Shown in pieces: positions 11,257 through 23,285 of a stretch of DNA of 64,000 nt. Numbering within the stretch: the stretch's first letter is position 1; every line of letters starts with the position of its first letter. The notes under the pieces are model-generated. The model searched no databases and was not told the DNA's origin. It saw only the letters and a list, made by a program, of their open reading frames with translations. The translations under genes were made by a program, and so were the position numbers. The DNA comes from Ulota crispa (lineage: Eukaryota > Streptophyta > Bryopsida > Orthotrichales > Orthotrichaceae): contig OY987250.1 in NCBI GenBank assembly GCA_963920765.1, positions 3,224,001-3,288,000 of the forward strand. Reading direction: 5' to 3'.

Positions 11257-11545
11257 TGGGGGCATGGGGAGTGGGGGGGCATGGGGAGTGGGGGGGAGCA
11301 TGGGAAGTGGGGGGAGCATGGGAAGTGGGGGGAGCATGGGAAGTGGGGGAGCATGGAGAGTGGAGGGGTATGGGGAGTGGGGGGGCATGGGGAATGGGGG
11401 GCATGGGGAGTGGGGGGGCATGGAGAATGGAGGGCATGGGGAGTGGGGGGGGGCATGGGGAGTGGGGGGGCATGGGGAATGGAGGGGCATGGGGAGTGGG
11501 GGGGCATGGGGAATGGAGGGGCATGGGGAGTGGGGGGGACATGTG
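11257..11545. repeat. G-rich minisatellite (about 17-18-bp units)
   Basis: About 16 imperfect units of the type GGGGCATGGGGAGTGGG, with A/G variants. The plus strand is almost free of C and T apart from the CAT of each unit. Runs of four to nine G recur every few bases, giving strong G-quadruplex potential. The Gly/Trp/Met-rich and Pro/His-rich open frames on both strands (11,111-11,838) are repeat artefacts. Confidence 0.9.
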
Positions 11546-11749
11546 AAGCGCCGATAGAGTCCAAAGACATGCGCCATTTGAAAGTTGAAACCACAAACAA
11601 TATTGTGTAAGTTATTGCTGGTGGTAGGGTAGTCTAAACATGGACCGTGGGTACATAATACAAGTACACTTGGGGGCCTCTTTGGCCTTTGCACCTTTGC
11701 AGTCTCATGAAGTATAGCCCCCTCTTGACAGTAGTGAGTAGTCATTTCA

Positions 11750-12402
11750 TTAACCCCTAAATGCCCAAGCCCTATCTGAGCTTCTTGGAATTTCCATAAA
11801 ATAGAACAATCAATCAACCTTTTCAAAAATCTCATCAAGTTTTTTTCAAGTGTAATTGTACAAATTTAAATTGAACATGTTAGAGATTACATGGGGAAAG
11901 AAAACACAACAATATCACTTATAGTTTGAAAGATTATAATGTTTGAATATGAGGGTGTTAAAACTGCAAAAGTGACTTATAGTTTTCTAATTCTCATTTC
12001 ACATGTCAAATCTAAAAAGTTGGTTACCAAAAAAAAATGAGGTTTAAGGTAATTACATGTTTAACTTTAATCAATTTACGGCTTTCAAAATGTACTCCTA
12101 TACATTTTTTAAATGGATTTCTAATTTGATTTTTTCTCCAAGCTCTAGTGTATTTGAGGCTCATTTTCAAGATCTTCCAACACAATAAAACTCAAGATTG
12201 CAGTGAATACCCTTATACAAATACTTGAATAGAAAAATCATCAATCTTCATTTTCAAAATCAAGTTTTGATGTTGAAAATAGACTTCAAAACCAACTTAT
12301 AATGAAAAAAAAACAAACTAAAAGTGTGATCTGATAAGGTTCTATTCATCTTCAAAGTTTTGTTACAACCCAAATCTGATGGCTTCGGCATTTAGGGGTT
12401 AA
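11750..12402. mobile_element. Family B TTAA element, copy 2 (653 bp)
   Basis: TTAA at 11750-11753 and 12399-12402. The left end reads CCCCTAAATGCCCAAG and the right end CTTCGGCATTTAGGGG, an imperfect inverted pair. It aligns along its length with copies at 16,458, 37,874 and 56,670. Non-coding. Confidence 0.8.
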
Positions 12403-12826
12403 CGACCAAAGAATCATGGTTTTTCAAAATGATTATTTGGATTGTGGGGGTGGTTCACACTTCATCCTATGTTCTTTCGCAGCAAATCTTGTACATATCC
12501 CAACTTTGTTACTTTGCAAAAGGGTGAAAAAAATGTTAATGATTTTTTTTTGTTGGGACTTAACTTCCAAGTTGGGTTTTAGTTTTTGGTTTGCTATACC
12601 TAACCCTTACGAAGAAGCCCCTTTTCCTTTGGTGCCTAAAATTTCCAATACATTGACATATTCCATTCACATTAATTAAGTTGCATTTTCTAAAATATTT
12701 CCTTAGAGCAAGATTAATCAACATTGTGAGGTGGAGCTAAAACGTCAAAAATTTGGTTACTTGTCATTTCCCTTTTCTGAAAGTTCAAAACTTGAAGTTA
12801 TGACCCCCAAGTTTGTGATCTATTAA

Positions 12827-12985
12827 GGGCATTCTTCCATGCGAGCCTGGTGGCCGGTAAAGGCAAAAATAGCCCACCAATAATCGGTCAGATCAAGTTT
12901 TGGTCTTTTCGGAACCCAATCCGACTAATTATCGATGGGCTATTTTTGTCTTCATTGGCCACCAAGCTAGCATGGAAGGACACCC
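12827..12985. mobile_element. Harbinger-like MITE, copy 2 (159 bp)
   Basis: Ends GGGCATTCTTCCATGC and GCATGGAAGGACACCC, with an inner inverted pair CTGGTGGCC / GGCCACCAAG. It is flanked by an exact TAA duplication (12,824-12,826 and 12,986-12,988). The interior shares AATCGGTCAGATCAAG with the 6,600 copy. Confidence 0.75.
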
Positions 12986-13118
12986 TAAGTTCATTAAATG
13001 TGGGGAAGAAATAATTGAAATTTTGGTTGGAACGGCCTTAGTTTTGAAGACCTCAACCAAATATCCCAAATATGGTTTCATGGTGAGCTCAAAATGCCAC
13101 AAACTTTGCAAAACGTGC

Positions 13119-13854
13119 TTAACTCCTAAACACCAAATTGGTCACTGGGATTATCCCTCTCCATTGGCTCTATAGTGCTCTCCGGTGCTATACATTGGTG
13201 TGAGAAGTGCCCACCCAACATAATAATCTATCTATATTATAAAATTGTGTGTATGTCTCATGATAAAATTGTCTCATGATGAAAGTGTCTCATGATATAA
13301 TGACTTGTCGTGCCATAAATTCTCTATTAACACCACAAGTTCTAATAGAGAGGGGAGAAAAGGGAGGAAAAGGCACTCAATCAATGAAAAATCACAAAGA
13401 GAGAGGAAAGGGCACCCAAAGTGAGGGTGAAAAGTAATTTAGAAATGTTAGAAGTCACTAATTTTTTTAAAGCCATTTAGAATAATGAAGAGTCATTTAA
13501 TTTTTTCAAATTTGAACTTATAACATTTCAATTCTAGCTTTCAAATGGACATTAAGCAAAGCACGGGCAAGGCACACTTGTATTGTTTTCAAAAGTTGCA
13601 TAAGTCAACAATGCATGATGCCTTCATAAAAATTGCAAGAAGGGCAACATGGGACCAAACAATATCTGTGAATTTTCTCACATTTGGATTTCCCCAAAAA
13701 TATGAGTGCATTTGGTGAGGTTGTTTTTTGCATTCCATGATGAACCTTGTATTTGTAGTCACTTCTATTAAAAAAAAAGATGAAAATGAACTTTTTTCAT
13801 CCTACAAAGTATTTTTTATTATCAAGGGTACCAAAAAAAGGTCCTCTTTGGAGT
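13119..13854. other. Degenerate TTAA-element end and AT-rich spacer
   Basis: TTAACTCCTAAACACCAAAT at 13,119 looks like a left terminus of the TTAA class without an identifiable partner. A small repeat GTCTCATGATRAAA occurs near 13,255-13,305. No gene seen. Confidence 0.35.
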
Positions 13855-14728
13855 TTAACTCCTAAATGCCCAAGTCACTAAATCTAGGTGTTTAATAAAC
13901 TTTGAAACCTTGCTGAAGGCAAAGATTTGACTACTTTAAATTTTTTTTTGGAGAAATTGCAGTTTGAAGTTAGCTTCAATATTTGATTTTCATGTCCTCC
14001 ATACTACATTCAAATTGTTTTTGGTGGAAGCTAAATTGCAAGCATGCCTCTTGCACACCAAAAAGTGTGATAAATAGTGTCACTAAAGTGCCTACAACAA
14101 GTTGCACATTGAAAAAATGAACAACATGTTGAGAATAAAGTGACAATCTTCTTTGGGCAATGAGGGCCCTTCTATTGAAAATTCATCATTTAAGAAAAAG
14201 CAAATGTGCTTTGGGCTAGTTTCACTTGGAATGTCTTTGTTATACAAATTAGAATTCATTCATGGTTGAATCTTTTTGCATTTGTAACAATTGTTGGTCA
14301 ATAATTGGAATTAAAAAAATTCCTTATATTAGGTGGGAGTTATATGATAAGTGCGTTGCACGCTTGTTTGTGAAATTGTGGTCATGGATCTAGAAGAGGG
14401 TCATCAATTTTGAAGTAATAACAATAAACACTAAATGGTCATAAGTGGTTGTTTCCTAATTTTGTACTCAATAGTTGCGATTTTTGCATTATAAGTTTTG
14501 GGCAGGTCCAAATGACCAAAAAATTTCATATTCTTCCACATTCAATCACAAATATCATAAAGTCAGTGTGGCTTTTTTGGATTTTTTTGGCATCACCATC
14601 TAGAAGCCTGGAAGTTCAAGATCCTATTTACAAAAAAAAATTCACTGATCTTCCAACAATAATTAAAAAACTTCAAAACAACCTCCCAAAAACAAAACAA
14701 AAAGTATCCTTTAGCATTTAGGGGTTAA
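13855..14728. mobile_element. Family J TTAA element (874 bp)
   Basis: TTAA at 13,855-13,858 and 14,725-14,728. Left end CTCCTAAATGCCCAAGTC, right end TTTAGCATTTAGGGGTTAA. It has the same terminal motif as family B but an unrelated interior and no second copy in the window. Confidence 0.6.
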
Positions 14729-14757
14729 GGGTAAAAAAGATAAAATCCAATACCACT

Positions 14758-15677
14758 TTAATCCCTAAATGAGGACCAGACCCCCTTTTTTAGCAACATA
14801 GCAATTTTGGGCATGACCCTGTGATTGGAAATTTTCATATCTTAAGTTGAAATTTTAATAGAATGTGGGAACAAGGTTTATCTTTCATATGCATTAAATT
14901 TCATAACATTTGAAAGTATGAATAGGAAGATATGACCTAATATGTTGTTTTTTTCACTTGGCAAGTAGCCCAAGCTGATTTTTAAAAATTGTTTAATTCA
15001 AAAAACAAATCCAATATTGGTTTATGAGATTTATGCAAATGTGGCAAGCTTTGAATCATTATGTTTTGATCAATGAGATGAAAGTTATGAGGAGTTTTTG
15101 TTTGCAGGCAGTTATGGATTTTCTACTCTAAAATAAGCTTTCAAGTCCTCTATTTCACTCAATTTTCATTATTTTGGAAAAAATTACAAAGCCAAAGGAT
15201 GTACATTGTTTATCACAACATTATAACCATTAGGATTGGCATATTTCTTTTCCATAAATAAATTCTTAATAATTTAGTGTTTTGAACTATTCTCTACTTC
15301 TTTTTACTTACTATTTTTTTCCCATATGTTGTATAATTCCAAATAATTTGAATATTTTTTGACATGTACCCTACTTAGGCCAGATTAGGAATCTAGAGAA
15401 GGATCCCCAACACGGCCTTTTTTTCCTTAGGAATTTTACCTTCTGAAGGGTAGTTGCTCGATTTTTGACAAGACGTCTCTAAATATTCAAACCATTCTAT
15501 CTTCCAATGCATGCAGTGAAAAATTATAATTTTTTTTTCAAATCTTCTAAAATTATCCTAGATCCTATGGTTATATATGCATAGAAATGTTTTTATTTTC
15601 AAATTTGATTGATGCTCTAAAAAAGGCATTTTTGGAGAGTTTTTGGTGAAAACGCTTCTTGGTCCTTTAGGGGTTAC
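14758..15677. mobile_element. Family D TTAA element, copy 2 (920 bp)
   Basis: Left boundary TTAATCCCTAAATGAGG at 14,758; right boundary GGTCCTTTAGGGGTTAC, where the last TTAA has decayed to TTAC. It shares AACATAGCAATTTTGGGC and ATGAGATGAAAGTTATGAGG blocks with the other D copies. Confidence 0.6.
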
Positions 15678-16457
15678 AGAAATACTTGTTTTTGGACATA
15701 AGTTTTGGTACCTTTTGCCACATTGCCTCATCAAACTCCTCGTGTGTATCGGCCCCTTATAATTACGATAATAATAGTATGGGAACGAGACATGAGAACC
15801 AAGGTACAGAAAGGGAACGAATAGAAGTACCGGTTGGGAGACTTTTCCAGTGGCCAGCACATTCCTGCCTGACACCACTTCATCAGTATGCTTTCGACAG
15901 AGCTTATCCGTGCGGTATGTCGACGCCTACACGTGTCAGTCAGTCTGACGTTAGATAAAGATCCACCCCTCAGGCCCTCAATCCCTAACTGTCCCTCTGA
16001 TTGTCTGCCACCTGGATTTCTGTGGGGTCCACTTATGACCAGGATTAAAAGCTCCTGGTAGAACATTATTGGAAATTTCTCCCAAGTCAATGATTTTTGT
16101 TGCAAGCAAGCTACACTCTCTACAGGGTAACTAAGTTATTGTCCGGGGCTCAGTTTACTGCACATACGTGTTTGTGGGGCCAGGGTGGAAAAAGCTCTGA
16201 TGTTTCACCCGCCATAAAATTTAAGAGTTTAGATGTTCCCATTAGGAGATTGAATTTGAAAATTCAAAATTTTCATTTGGATTCAAAGTTGGGTCACACC
16301 AACCTAAACCAGCTTTTAGTAAAAAATAAGTAGTAACTTTTACTTTTGTGTGAAAAAATAGATTCTTAGATTTTTTATACTCACTTTTTTGGTTTGTTCA
16401 AGACCAACAGTTCATAAACGAGTGTCTCAAACCCCTTGCCCTAGAATGGTAGAGAGG
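15678..16457. other. G+C-richer spacer, possible old transposon
   Basis: Composition is richer in G+C from about 15,740 to 16,210. The part around 16,155-16,290 (GCACATACGTGTTTGTGGGG, then TTAAGAGTTTAGATG) recurs around 30,665-30,870, partly inverted. This points to a dispersed element rather than a gene. Open frames on both strands (15,558-16,105) have no recognisable domain. Confidence 0.35.
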
Positions 16458-17109
16458 TTAACCCCTCATTGCCCATGGTAGTTAGGAGTATCTTAGAATT
16501 TGCTTGAAAGTTAACAAAATGTCGGCATTTTGATCAATCTTATCAATTTTCTTTGAAATGTAACCGTACAAATCCAAGTTAGACATGTTATAGATTGCAT
16601 AGGAAAAGAAATCACAACTATATCACTTATGGATTGAAAGATTATAATGTTTGATCATGAGGGTGTTAAAACTACAAAAGTGATTTGAAGTCTTTCAATC
16701 CTCTTTTTGCATCTCAAACCTAAAATTGAGGGTACCAACAAAACATGAGTATGTAAAGTATAACATGCATAACCCCAATCAATTTACGGCTTCTCAAAAT
16801 ATATTCTACAAAAAATTTAATTGAATTTTTAATGTAATTTTTTCTCCAAGTTCTAGTGTACTGGAGGCTCATTTCTAAGAGCCTTCAACACTAGAAAGTG
16901 AAGATTTGCAATGGACACCCTTGCACAAAATCTTGAATAGACAAATCACTTTAATTTATTTTCAAAATCAGACTTTTGATGCTAAAACTAGATTTTAATA
17001 AGAGTTTAAAATAATAATAATCACTAAAAAAATAATGTAGAAAGATTGTGCATCCTTGAATAAAATTCAGAGAAGCCCGATTTAGGCCCCTTGGGCGGTG
17101 AGGGGTTAA
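16458..17109. mobile_element. Family B TTAA element, copy 3 (652 bp)
   Basis: TTAA at 16,458-16,461 and 17,106-17,109. Left end CCCCTCATTGCCCATGG, right end CCTTGGGCGGTGAGGGG. It aligns with the other B copies but has more terminal substitutions, so it is probably older. Confidence 0.75.
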
Positions 17110-19036
17110 CTTTAGTATAGCAATAGATAAAACTTTAGAAAAATGATTGTCTAAAAATTTTCCAAAAATACAAGTAACTTCTTCATCCATTTCAAATTGG
17201 CTGTTTTGACTTGTGTGGCCTTGGCATCAGAGACTGGTTTAGTCTAAAAACATTGAAAGATGATAAAATGGACCAACTCCAAATTGGGGGGCAGATCATT
17301 ACTTTTACCTCTGTTTGTAAAACAATTGAGATTTTCTAATTTGGCACTCAATTATTGTTTGGGGAAGGGAAATTAGTTCGGGCAAGTGTTTGTCAAAATC
17401 TTACCTCATTTCGACACTTGGTATCTCAAAACACATACTAAACTAATTGAAAATTTGGATAAAATTGTCAAAATTCTTCTCCACAAAACATTAGGTCTGC
17501 CAGAAAAGAAATGAAGGTTATCTGAGTTTTAGATGAAAAGGCACACATGGAGGTATCTTATTTTGTTTTATTTTTCCTTACTTGCATGCAAATAAGGGAG
17601 CTTGTTGCTGGACTAAATAACACACACATGTGTTTCCAATAATACTTTAAACAATTTACCCCCAAGAGTACCCAAGACGTATTGTAGAAATATTGCTTTG
17701 AAGGCAAGGAGATTTTTTTTAAATAGCAACTACTGTATTACAAACATCCTACACAGATGCAATATACCTATTGATTGCGTTGTATGTTTCATGCAATAAG
17801 GATGACTCTGACCTAGTAATTGGTAAAAATGAAGAGTATATAAAAGATAACTATATGAATTAGGCCAAGAAGACATAGAAAAAACTGAATTCTATTGTTG
17901 TTTTCAAATGCTGTATACTCTGACAATTCCTATAGAAAATTATAAAAATCAAGAAGTTGAATAATATTCTTTATTAGTATTTGCTTACATGTTTAATTTC
18001 ATTTAGGATTTTTTTTTGTAAATAATCTTTGAATTATTGGGTATACAGATACAGTTAGCCAAGCTGGAGTTGTCTTTGTTCAAAGTTATTTTTGTTGATC
18101 AATTGTCATACTGAAAAATGCTAAGTTGTTGTTAAATTATTGTTGAGGAACAATTATAACCTCAACAAGAACAACAAATGGTAACATATCACCATATCAA
18201 TGGAAGACCTACAATTAATGCTTGGTTTTAATTGAAAATCGACTTCCAATAGTGGTAATCAAGTATCAATAACCTGATTACAAACTTGGACAAAATACTT
18301 GTTTTCAAGGTTAGAAATTATACAAGCAATCGTTTGGGGTACTAAGAAAGGTATGAATCTAGACATCTAGCAAATAATTGACCATGGTAGAAAGATAATC
18401 TATAAAGGTTTCAGCACATGATATTTGTAACAAGAAACACTTGACAATTGAGCTAATCAAGACAATGGTTACAAAACCCCAAAAAATGAACTTTGCATGG
18501 TTACTTTTAATTTCAAAGAATCAAGATAGTGATGTTTTAAAAAGTGGACATGGTTTTTTTTCATAATTGACAATTGAGTTTATCAACAGATGTTTTGTCT
18601 TTAAACTACCATGATAAGCTTAAGTCCTACCAATTGGATCTTATCACTAGAGTGACATGGGCATTGTTAATAGATATAAAATGTTGAATGTTTGTGGTGT
18701 GGTTGATATTATTAGTATGAAGAATACTTAGACAGATCAAAATTAGGCATGAACTAAAGGTGCATTTTAATATGTAGAAAGTGTAATTCAATTCAAACTA
18801 TTATTTTGATAGCATATGTATGCCATTTGGTTATTGTTAATAAAACTAAAGTCACTTGAAATGATATAATTGGTTAAATTCTGCAAAGGATTAATTAAGT
18901 CAAAAAATGTAACAAAAGTATTTGAAATGGAATTGCTCTTTTTTTTAGAAGACTGTGTTATTACACTATTGAAACTTATCCATACAAAGGAGGGACACAT
19001 GAAATATCTTTTGGTATAAAAAACTATGAAAATGTT
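17110..19036. other. AT-rich spacer
   Basis: About 1.9 kb without coding signal, clear terminal repeats or tandem structure that I can recognise. Confidence 0.45.
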
Positions 19037-19763
19037 TTAACCCCTAAAGGACCACTTGTCCTTGCAGGGGACAAGTGGGATTTTGGGCATGTACTTATGG
19101 CTAACCTACTTTGTGTAACTTTTTGAAACTTTTATGGAAGATGGGGAATTCAAAGATTTGTGTGGGCATCTAATTTTTTCCTCATTCCAACATTTATTGA
19201 AGAAGTTAAAAATGAATTTACGAGATTTTTTGTTTGGCGGGCAGCCCAAAAACTTCTTTAAAAATTGCATTTTTTTAAAATGAAAATTTGAGGTTAGTTC
19301 TTTAAACTTATGTATATGTGAGAAGCTTTGAATCATTCAATTCTAATTGATGAAATAAAAGTTAAAAGAAGTTTTAGTTTGCGGGTATGTGTGAAAAATC
19401 TCAAAACTATGCCTACCCCCAAACTAAAACTTCTTTTAACTTTTATTTCATCAATTAGAATTGAATGATTCAAAGCTTCTCACATATACATAAGTTTAAA
19501 GAACTAACCTCAAATTTTCATTTTAAAAAAATGCAATTTTTAAAGAAGTTTTTGGGCTGCCCGCCAAACAAAAAATCTCATAAATTCATTTTTAACTTCT
19601 TCAATAGATGTTGGAATGAGGAAAAATTAGATGACTGCACAAATCTTTGAATTCCCCATCTTCCATAAAAGTTTCAAAAAATTACACAAAGTAAGTTAGC
19701 CATAAGTACATGCCCGAAATCCCACTTGTCCCATGTAGGGACAAGTGATCCTTTAGGGGTTAA
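19037..19763. mobile_element. Family A element, copy 2 (727 bp, full-length palindrome)
   Basis: TTAA at 19,037-19,040 and 19,760-19,763. Ends CCCCTAAAGGACCACTTGTC and GATCCTTTAGGGGTTAA. The arms pair over nearly the whole element. Because of the pairing, almost the same 60-residue peptide can be read from both arms on opposite strands; this is an artefact of the palindrome. Confidence 0.85.
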
Positions 19764-20171
19764 AGTACAACCATTAGAAAGACAAATTTGGCAAGGATCT
19801 ATTTGATTTGAAAGTGATTTCATAAATTTGGAAGATAAAGCAATTTGGATATTTGCAATGAAGTGAAAGAGAGAAAGATGTAGAATAAACTAAGTTGGAG
19901 TATTCACAAAACATGAAAGCTTGGAGCCAAAGAGTAAACAACACCAAATTGGAAGTAGAGTTGATAGACTGAAGATTGGAAAATCAACAATAAAAGAACA
20001 ATTTTATATTGGTCATATTAATATTTGTGACTCCAAGAGTAGAGAAATTTCTGTTGATTAGACAATTCTGAAAGAATCATCCCAGCGTATCATTAGGTTG
20101 TACTAAGAAAAATGAGCAGTAAACTTGTAAACTTATATATCAATATCGAGTAGCTCCTTTTGTATTGAACT

Positions 20172-22039
20172 TTAACCCTTAAACGACTGAAATGCCCTTT
20201 GCAACCGGTACAATACGCAGCGCAGTTAAAGTGTGAGCAAGGAGTGATGAACATTGAGCAATGAGCAGTGAGCAGTTAGATTTGAGTAGTGAGTGTCCAC
20301 ATTTACTAGAAGATATTCATTTTTGAATAATAAAAAATGAAATTAGCCCATAAAATAGTAATAAAACAATTATTAAAAATGAAAAGATCATCGAATTACT
20401 TGGAGGAAGAGAGTTGTTATAAATTTATGCATTGTCCAAATAAGGGTAGTAAAGGCAAAAATGGTAGAAATTATAGTTTATGCACATAAAAGGAAATTTG
20501 AAATAGATGAAGAACAAATATCAGTCATCCATTGTAAAAAAAAACATTCATCCAATCATTCATCCATCATCCTTCCAATTATCATCCAATGAATGAGATT
20601 AGGATGTGAGTTTTTAATGTTTAATGAATAGACATGCATAAATAGGACATTAAAAAAAACCTCACATTTTAAAAAAGCTTCAAGAAATGATATACTAACA
20701 TTTACAAGTTCACTTGCACACTACAAACCACCTCTTTGGACCAAATAGGAGGGGGGGGCTTAGGACCTCCCTCGGAACCAAGGAGGTCATCTTGGCCCCA
20801 TTACGGGTTTTGCAAAGTGCTCCTCGGAATCCGAGGAGCCCTCCTACAATTTTTTTTATTTTTTTTATTTTTAGCAAGTTACCTATTCTAATCTTAGGAC
20901 CCTCATTGGAACCTAGGAGGCACTATTGTACTTCTAGTGTGTCTTGTAAAAGAGACACAAAATTTGTTAAAATTGCACAATATAAGAAATTTCAACAAAA
21001 TTTAAGGTTTGAAATTAAAACTTAGTTTTTTTTGCTAAAAATCAATCAAAATGACCTTTCATAGAGAAAATTGCCAAAATTACCATTTTGCTACTAAGTT
21101 AATTTGAGAATAATGTTGAGTTAAGCAATTCAAATCTAATGAACACAAATTTGCCTTAAATGATTTGTTGTGTTTATGCTACTCTATTTGGAATCTGAAA
21201 AGGTAGACCTTGCACATTTCAAAATATGTAAATTTTATTTGAAAATATTTGAAAATTATTTGCAATATTACAAGTTGCAATGTAGGCTTGAATTGTCCTA
21301 TTTATAAATTGGAAAAGTATAACATGCACTATAGAAGAAATGTAAACTCTATTTTAAAACATTTGAAAATATCCTTTGTAATACTACAAATTGCAATGTG
21401 GGCTTGAATTGTTTTATTTAGAAGCTTGGAATGAAGGCACATGTAAAAAGATGTAAATTTAATATTAAAGCATTTGATAAACCTTTTGAAATATTTTAAA
21501 TTGCAATGTGGATTGTGATGCCCTATTTAGAACATGGGAAGGTGGAACATTCTTGTATTTGTTCTTCTTTCTTTGAAAAAGTGGATATCTATGAAATTTT
21601 GTATTCTTTAGTTTTTAAATACTCTGCCTTGTTTATTTATTATAATGTATCATTCTAAACATATTAGCATCATATTTGTTGTCCTCCTTTCATCTCCATT
21701 CATCCATTTCATTTTTCATTCATCCATATAATTTTTCATTATGAAGTTCATCAAATTATCATTTTTAACTTCCAAATTCTCAAGAATTTTTGCTCACCAC
21801 TCAACGCTCACTGCTCCTGCTCACACTTTAGCACCCCTAGTACAATACGGGGTATTATTTTTTGTATTTGGAATGGATCCACACCTTTACTACATTTGAG
21901 ACCAACAAAGAAGTTGGAGAATCGATCAGTGCAGTTCTAGTGAGCTACGTGAGTTTCCAAAATTAAATTTTTTTATAGGTAGCAAATGACAATCATACGT
22001 CAGCTTATACACTATGCCCTATGGTTGTTTAAGGGTTAA
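20172..22039. mobile_element. TTAA element (family I) split by a hAT-like insertion
   Basis: TTAA at 20,172-20,175 followed by CCCTTAAACGACTGAAATG; the right end reads TTGTTTAAGGGTTAA (TTAA at 22,036-22,039). Only about 36 bp of left arm and 200 bp of right arm belong to this element; the rest is the insertion at 20,218-21,839. A degenerate relative at about 40,990-41,211 lacks the insertion. Confidence 0.65.
20218..21839. mobile_element. Non-autonomous hAT-like element (1.62 kb)
   Basis: Imperfect inverted ends: CAGCGCAGTTAAAGTGTGAG on the left and CTCACACTTTAGCACCCCTA on the right, with further inverted blocks TGAGCAATGAGCAGTGAGC and GCTCACTGCTCCTGCTC. The sequence GTACAATACG stands on both sides (20,208-20,217 and 21,840-21,849), and the related locus near 41,005 carries one copy. 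An 8-10-bp duplication with CAG-type ends fits hAT. The interior holds no transposase. About three diverged 110-116-bp tandem units (21,190-21,545) each contain GCAATGTRGGCTTGAATTG or a variant. Confidence 0.65.
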
Positions 22040-23285
22040 TGATACATAGAATGAAAAGTTTACTATTCAATAATTTCTATCTCTAACAAAATTTACTAAT
22101 AAACCTCATAGAAATTACATAAAATTATTTGTTTGTTATTATATACCCCTCTATCCCAATATAAAGCTCCAAATTAGGCATAGTTCTTATCCCATTGAAA
22201 AGCTCCCTTTTGCTAATTTCAATTCTTGAGAAAGAGTTTGTCATGTCCAATGATTTTTTGGGAGCAAATTAAGCAATTCAAGAGCGTTCCTCTCCTAACA
22301 AGCTTGGCCTTGCCCATATGAGGTACCATTGTTGCTACTAATCTTTAAATCATCAATAGTGAGGAGCTACTGCATGCACAAATATGATACTTTTTGCATG
22401 GGATTTTGGTGCTCAAACAGCAACATTAAAGCTGGAGATTTTGCACATGTTTGGTAGATGGTATATTGATTCTAGAACGCATGTGTCATTAGTACAAAAA
22501 CTATTGTAATGAGGAGCCGGCAGCCTTCACAAACTATGAACAAATATGGTACCTTTTGGATGGAATTTGGGTGTCTAAACAACAACATAAAAACTTGATA
22601 TTTTGCAAATATTTGGTAGTTGGTATATTAATTCTAGAATGCATTTGTCACTAACATAATGATAAAAAATAAAGTTAATCCCTCATGGAGAAGTTTTTTG
22701 GAGCTTTGTAATGGGATAGAGGGAGTATGTATTTTAAAATTAAGTTATAAAAGCATACCTTTTGCAACAGAGCAAGTTTTTACAATCATATTGAACAAAA
22801 TTATGATCAGTTACAATTCAGATAATAGCAAAATACTAATCAGTAAATATTTTTTATTTACTTTTGATAATCTACACTTTGAGTCAGATTTTGGAATTGT
22901 AGAAATTCTTGCGATTTTCTTCATTTACATTTATCTCAAAATCAAAGCTCACAATCACTTCACTTGGTACTATATATTTTCTATTATAAGAAAATGTAGG
23001 AAACGTACAGGAAAAATTACAATTTTAAGCTATGTTTGCCAGTTATAATAAACATGAAGTGGATTCTCATTTTCTATGAGATTAAGCATTTTAATACAAG
23101 CTTTTATGGTGGTTGTATTCATAGCAGTTGAAGTCATAACTCTGAATTAACAATTTTATCTTACATCCACATGGCGTATTTGTATGCCATGATACAAATA
23201 TCTATTCACTATAAACTGATTGCATTGATTTTACTTCATATGAGAAACAAAAGTAAATTAATAGAACCTATTTTATGTTCGATTA
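22040..23285. other. AT-rich spacer with an internal duplication
   Basis: The block near 22,365-22,470 (tactgcatgcacaaatatga... TTTGGTAGATGGTATATTGA) is repeated at about 22,505-22,650 with divergence. A 129-codon open frame at 22,659-23,048 has no recognisable domain and looks accidental. Confidence 0.35.

Noticed and set aside
11111..11838. Proline/histidine-rich and glycine/tryptophan-rich open frames up to 219 codons
   Set aside because: They are translations of the G-rich minisatellite and its flanks, overlapping in five frames.
19106..19650. Two nearly identical 60-76-residue ORFs on opposite strands
   Set aside because: They are the two arms of the palindromic family A element read in opposite directions.
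22659..23048. A 129-codon open frame
   Set aside because: AT-rich, isoleucine/phenylalanine/lysine-biased composition without a domain, expected by chance in this sequence.
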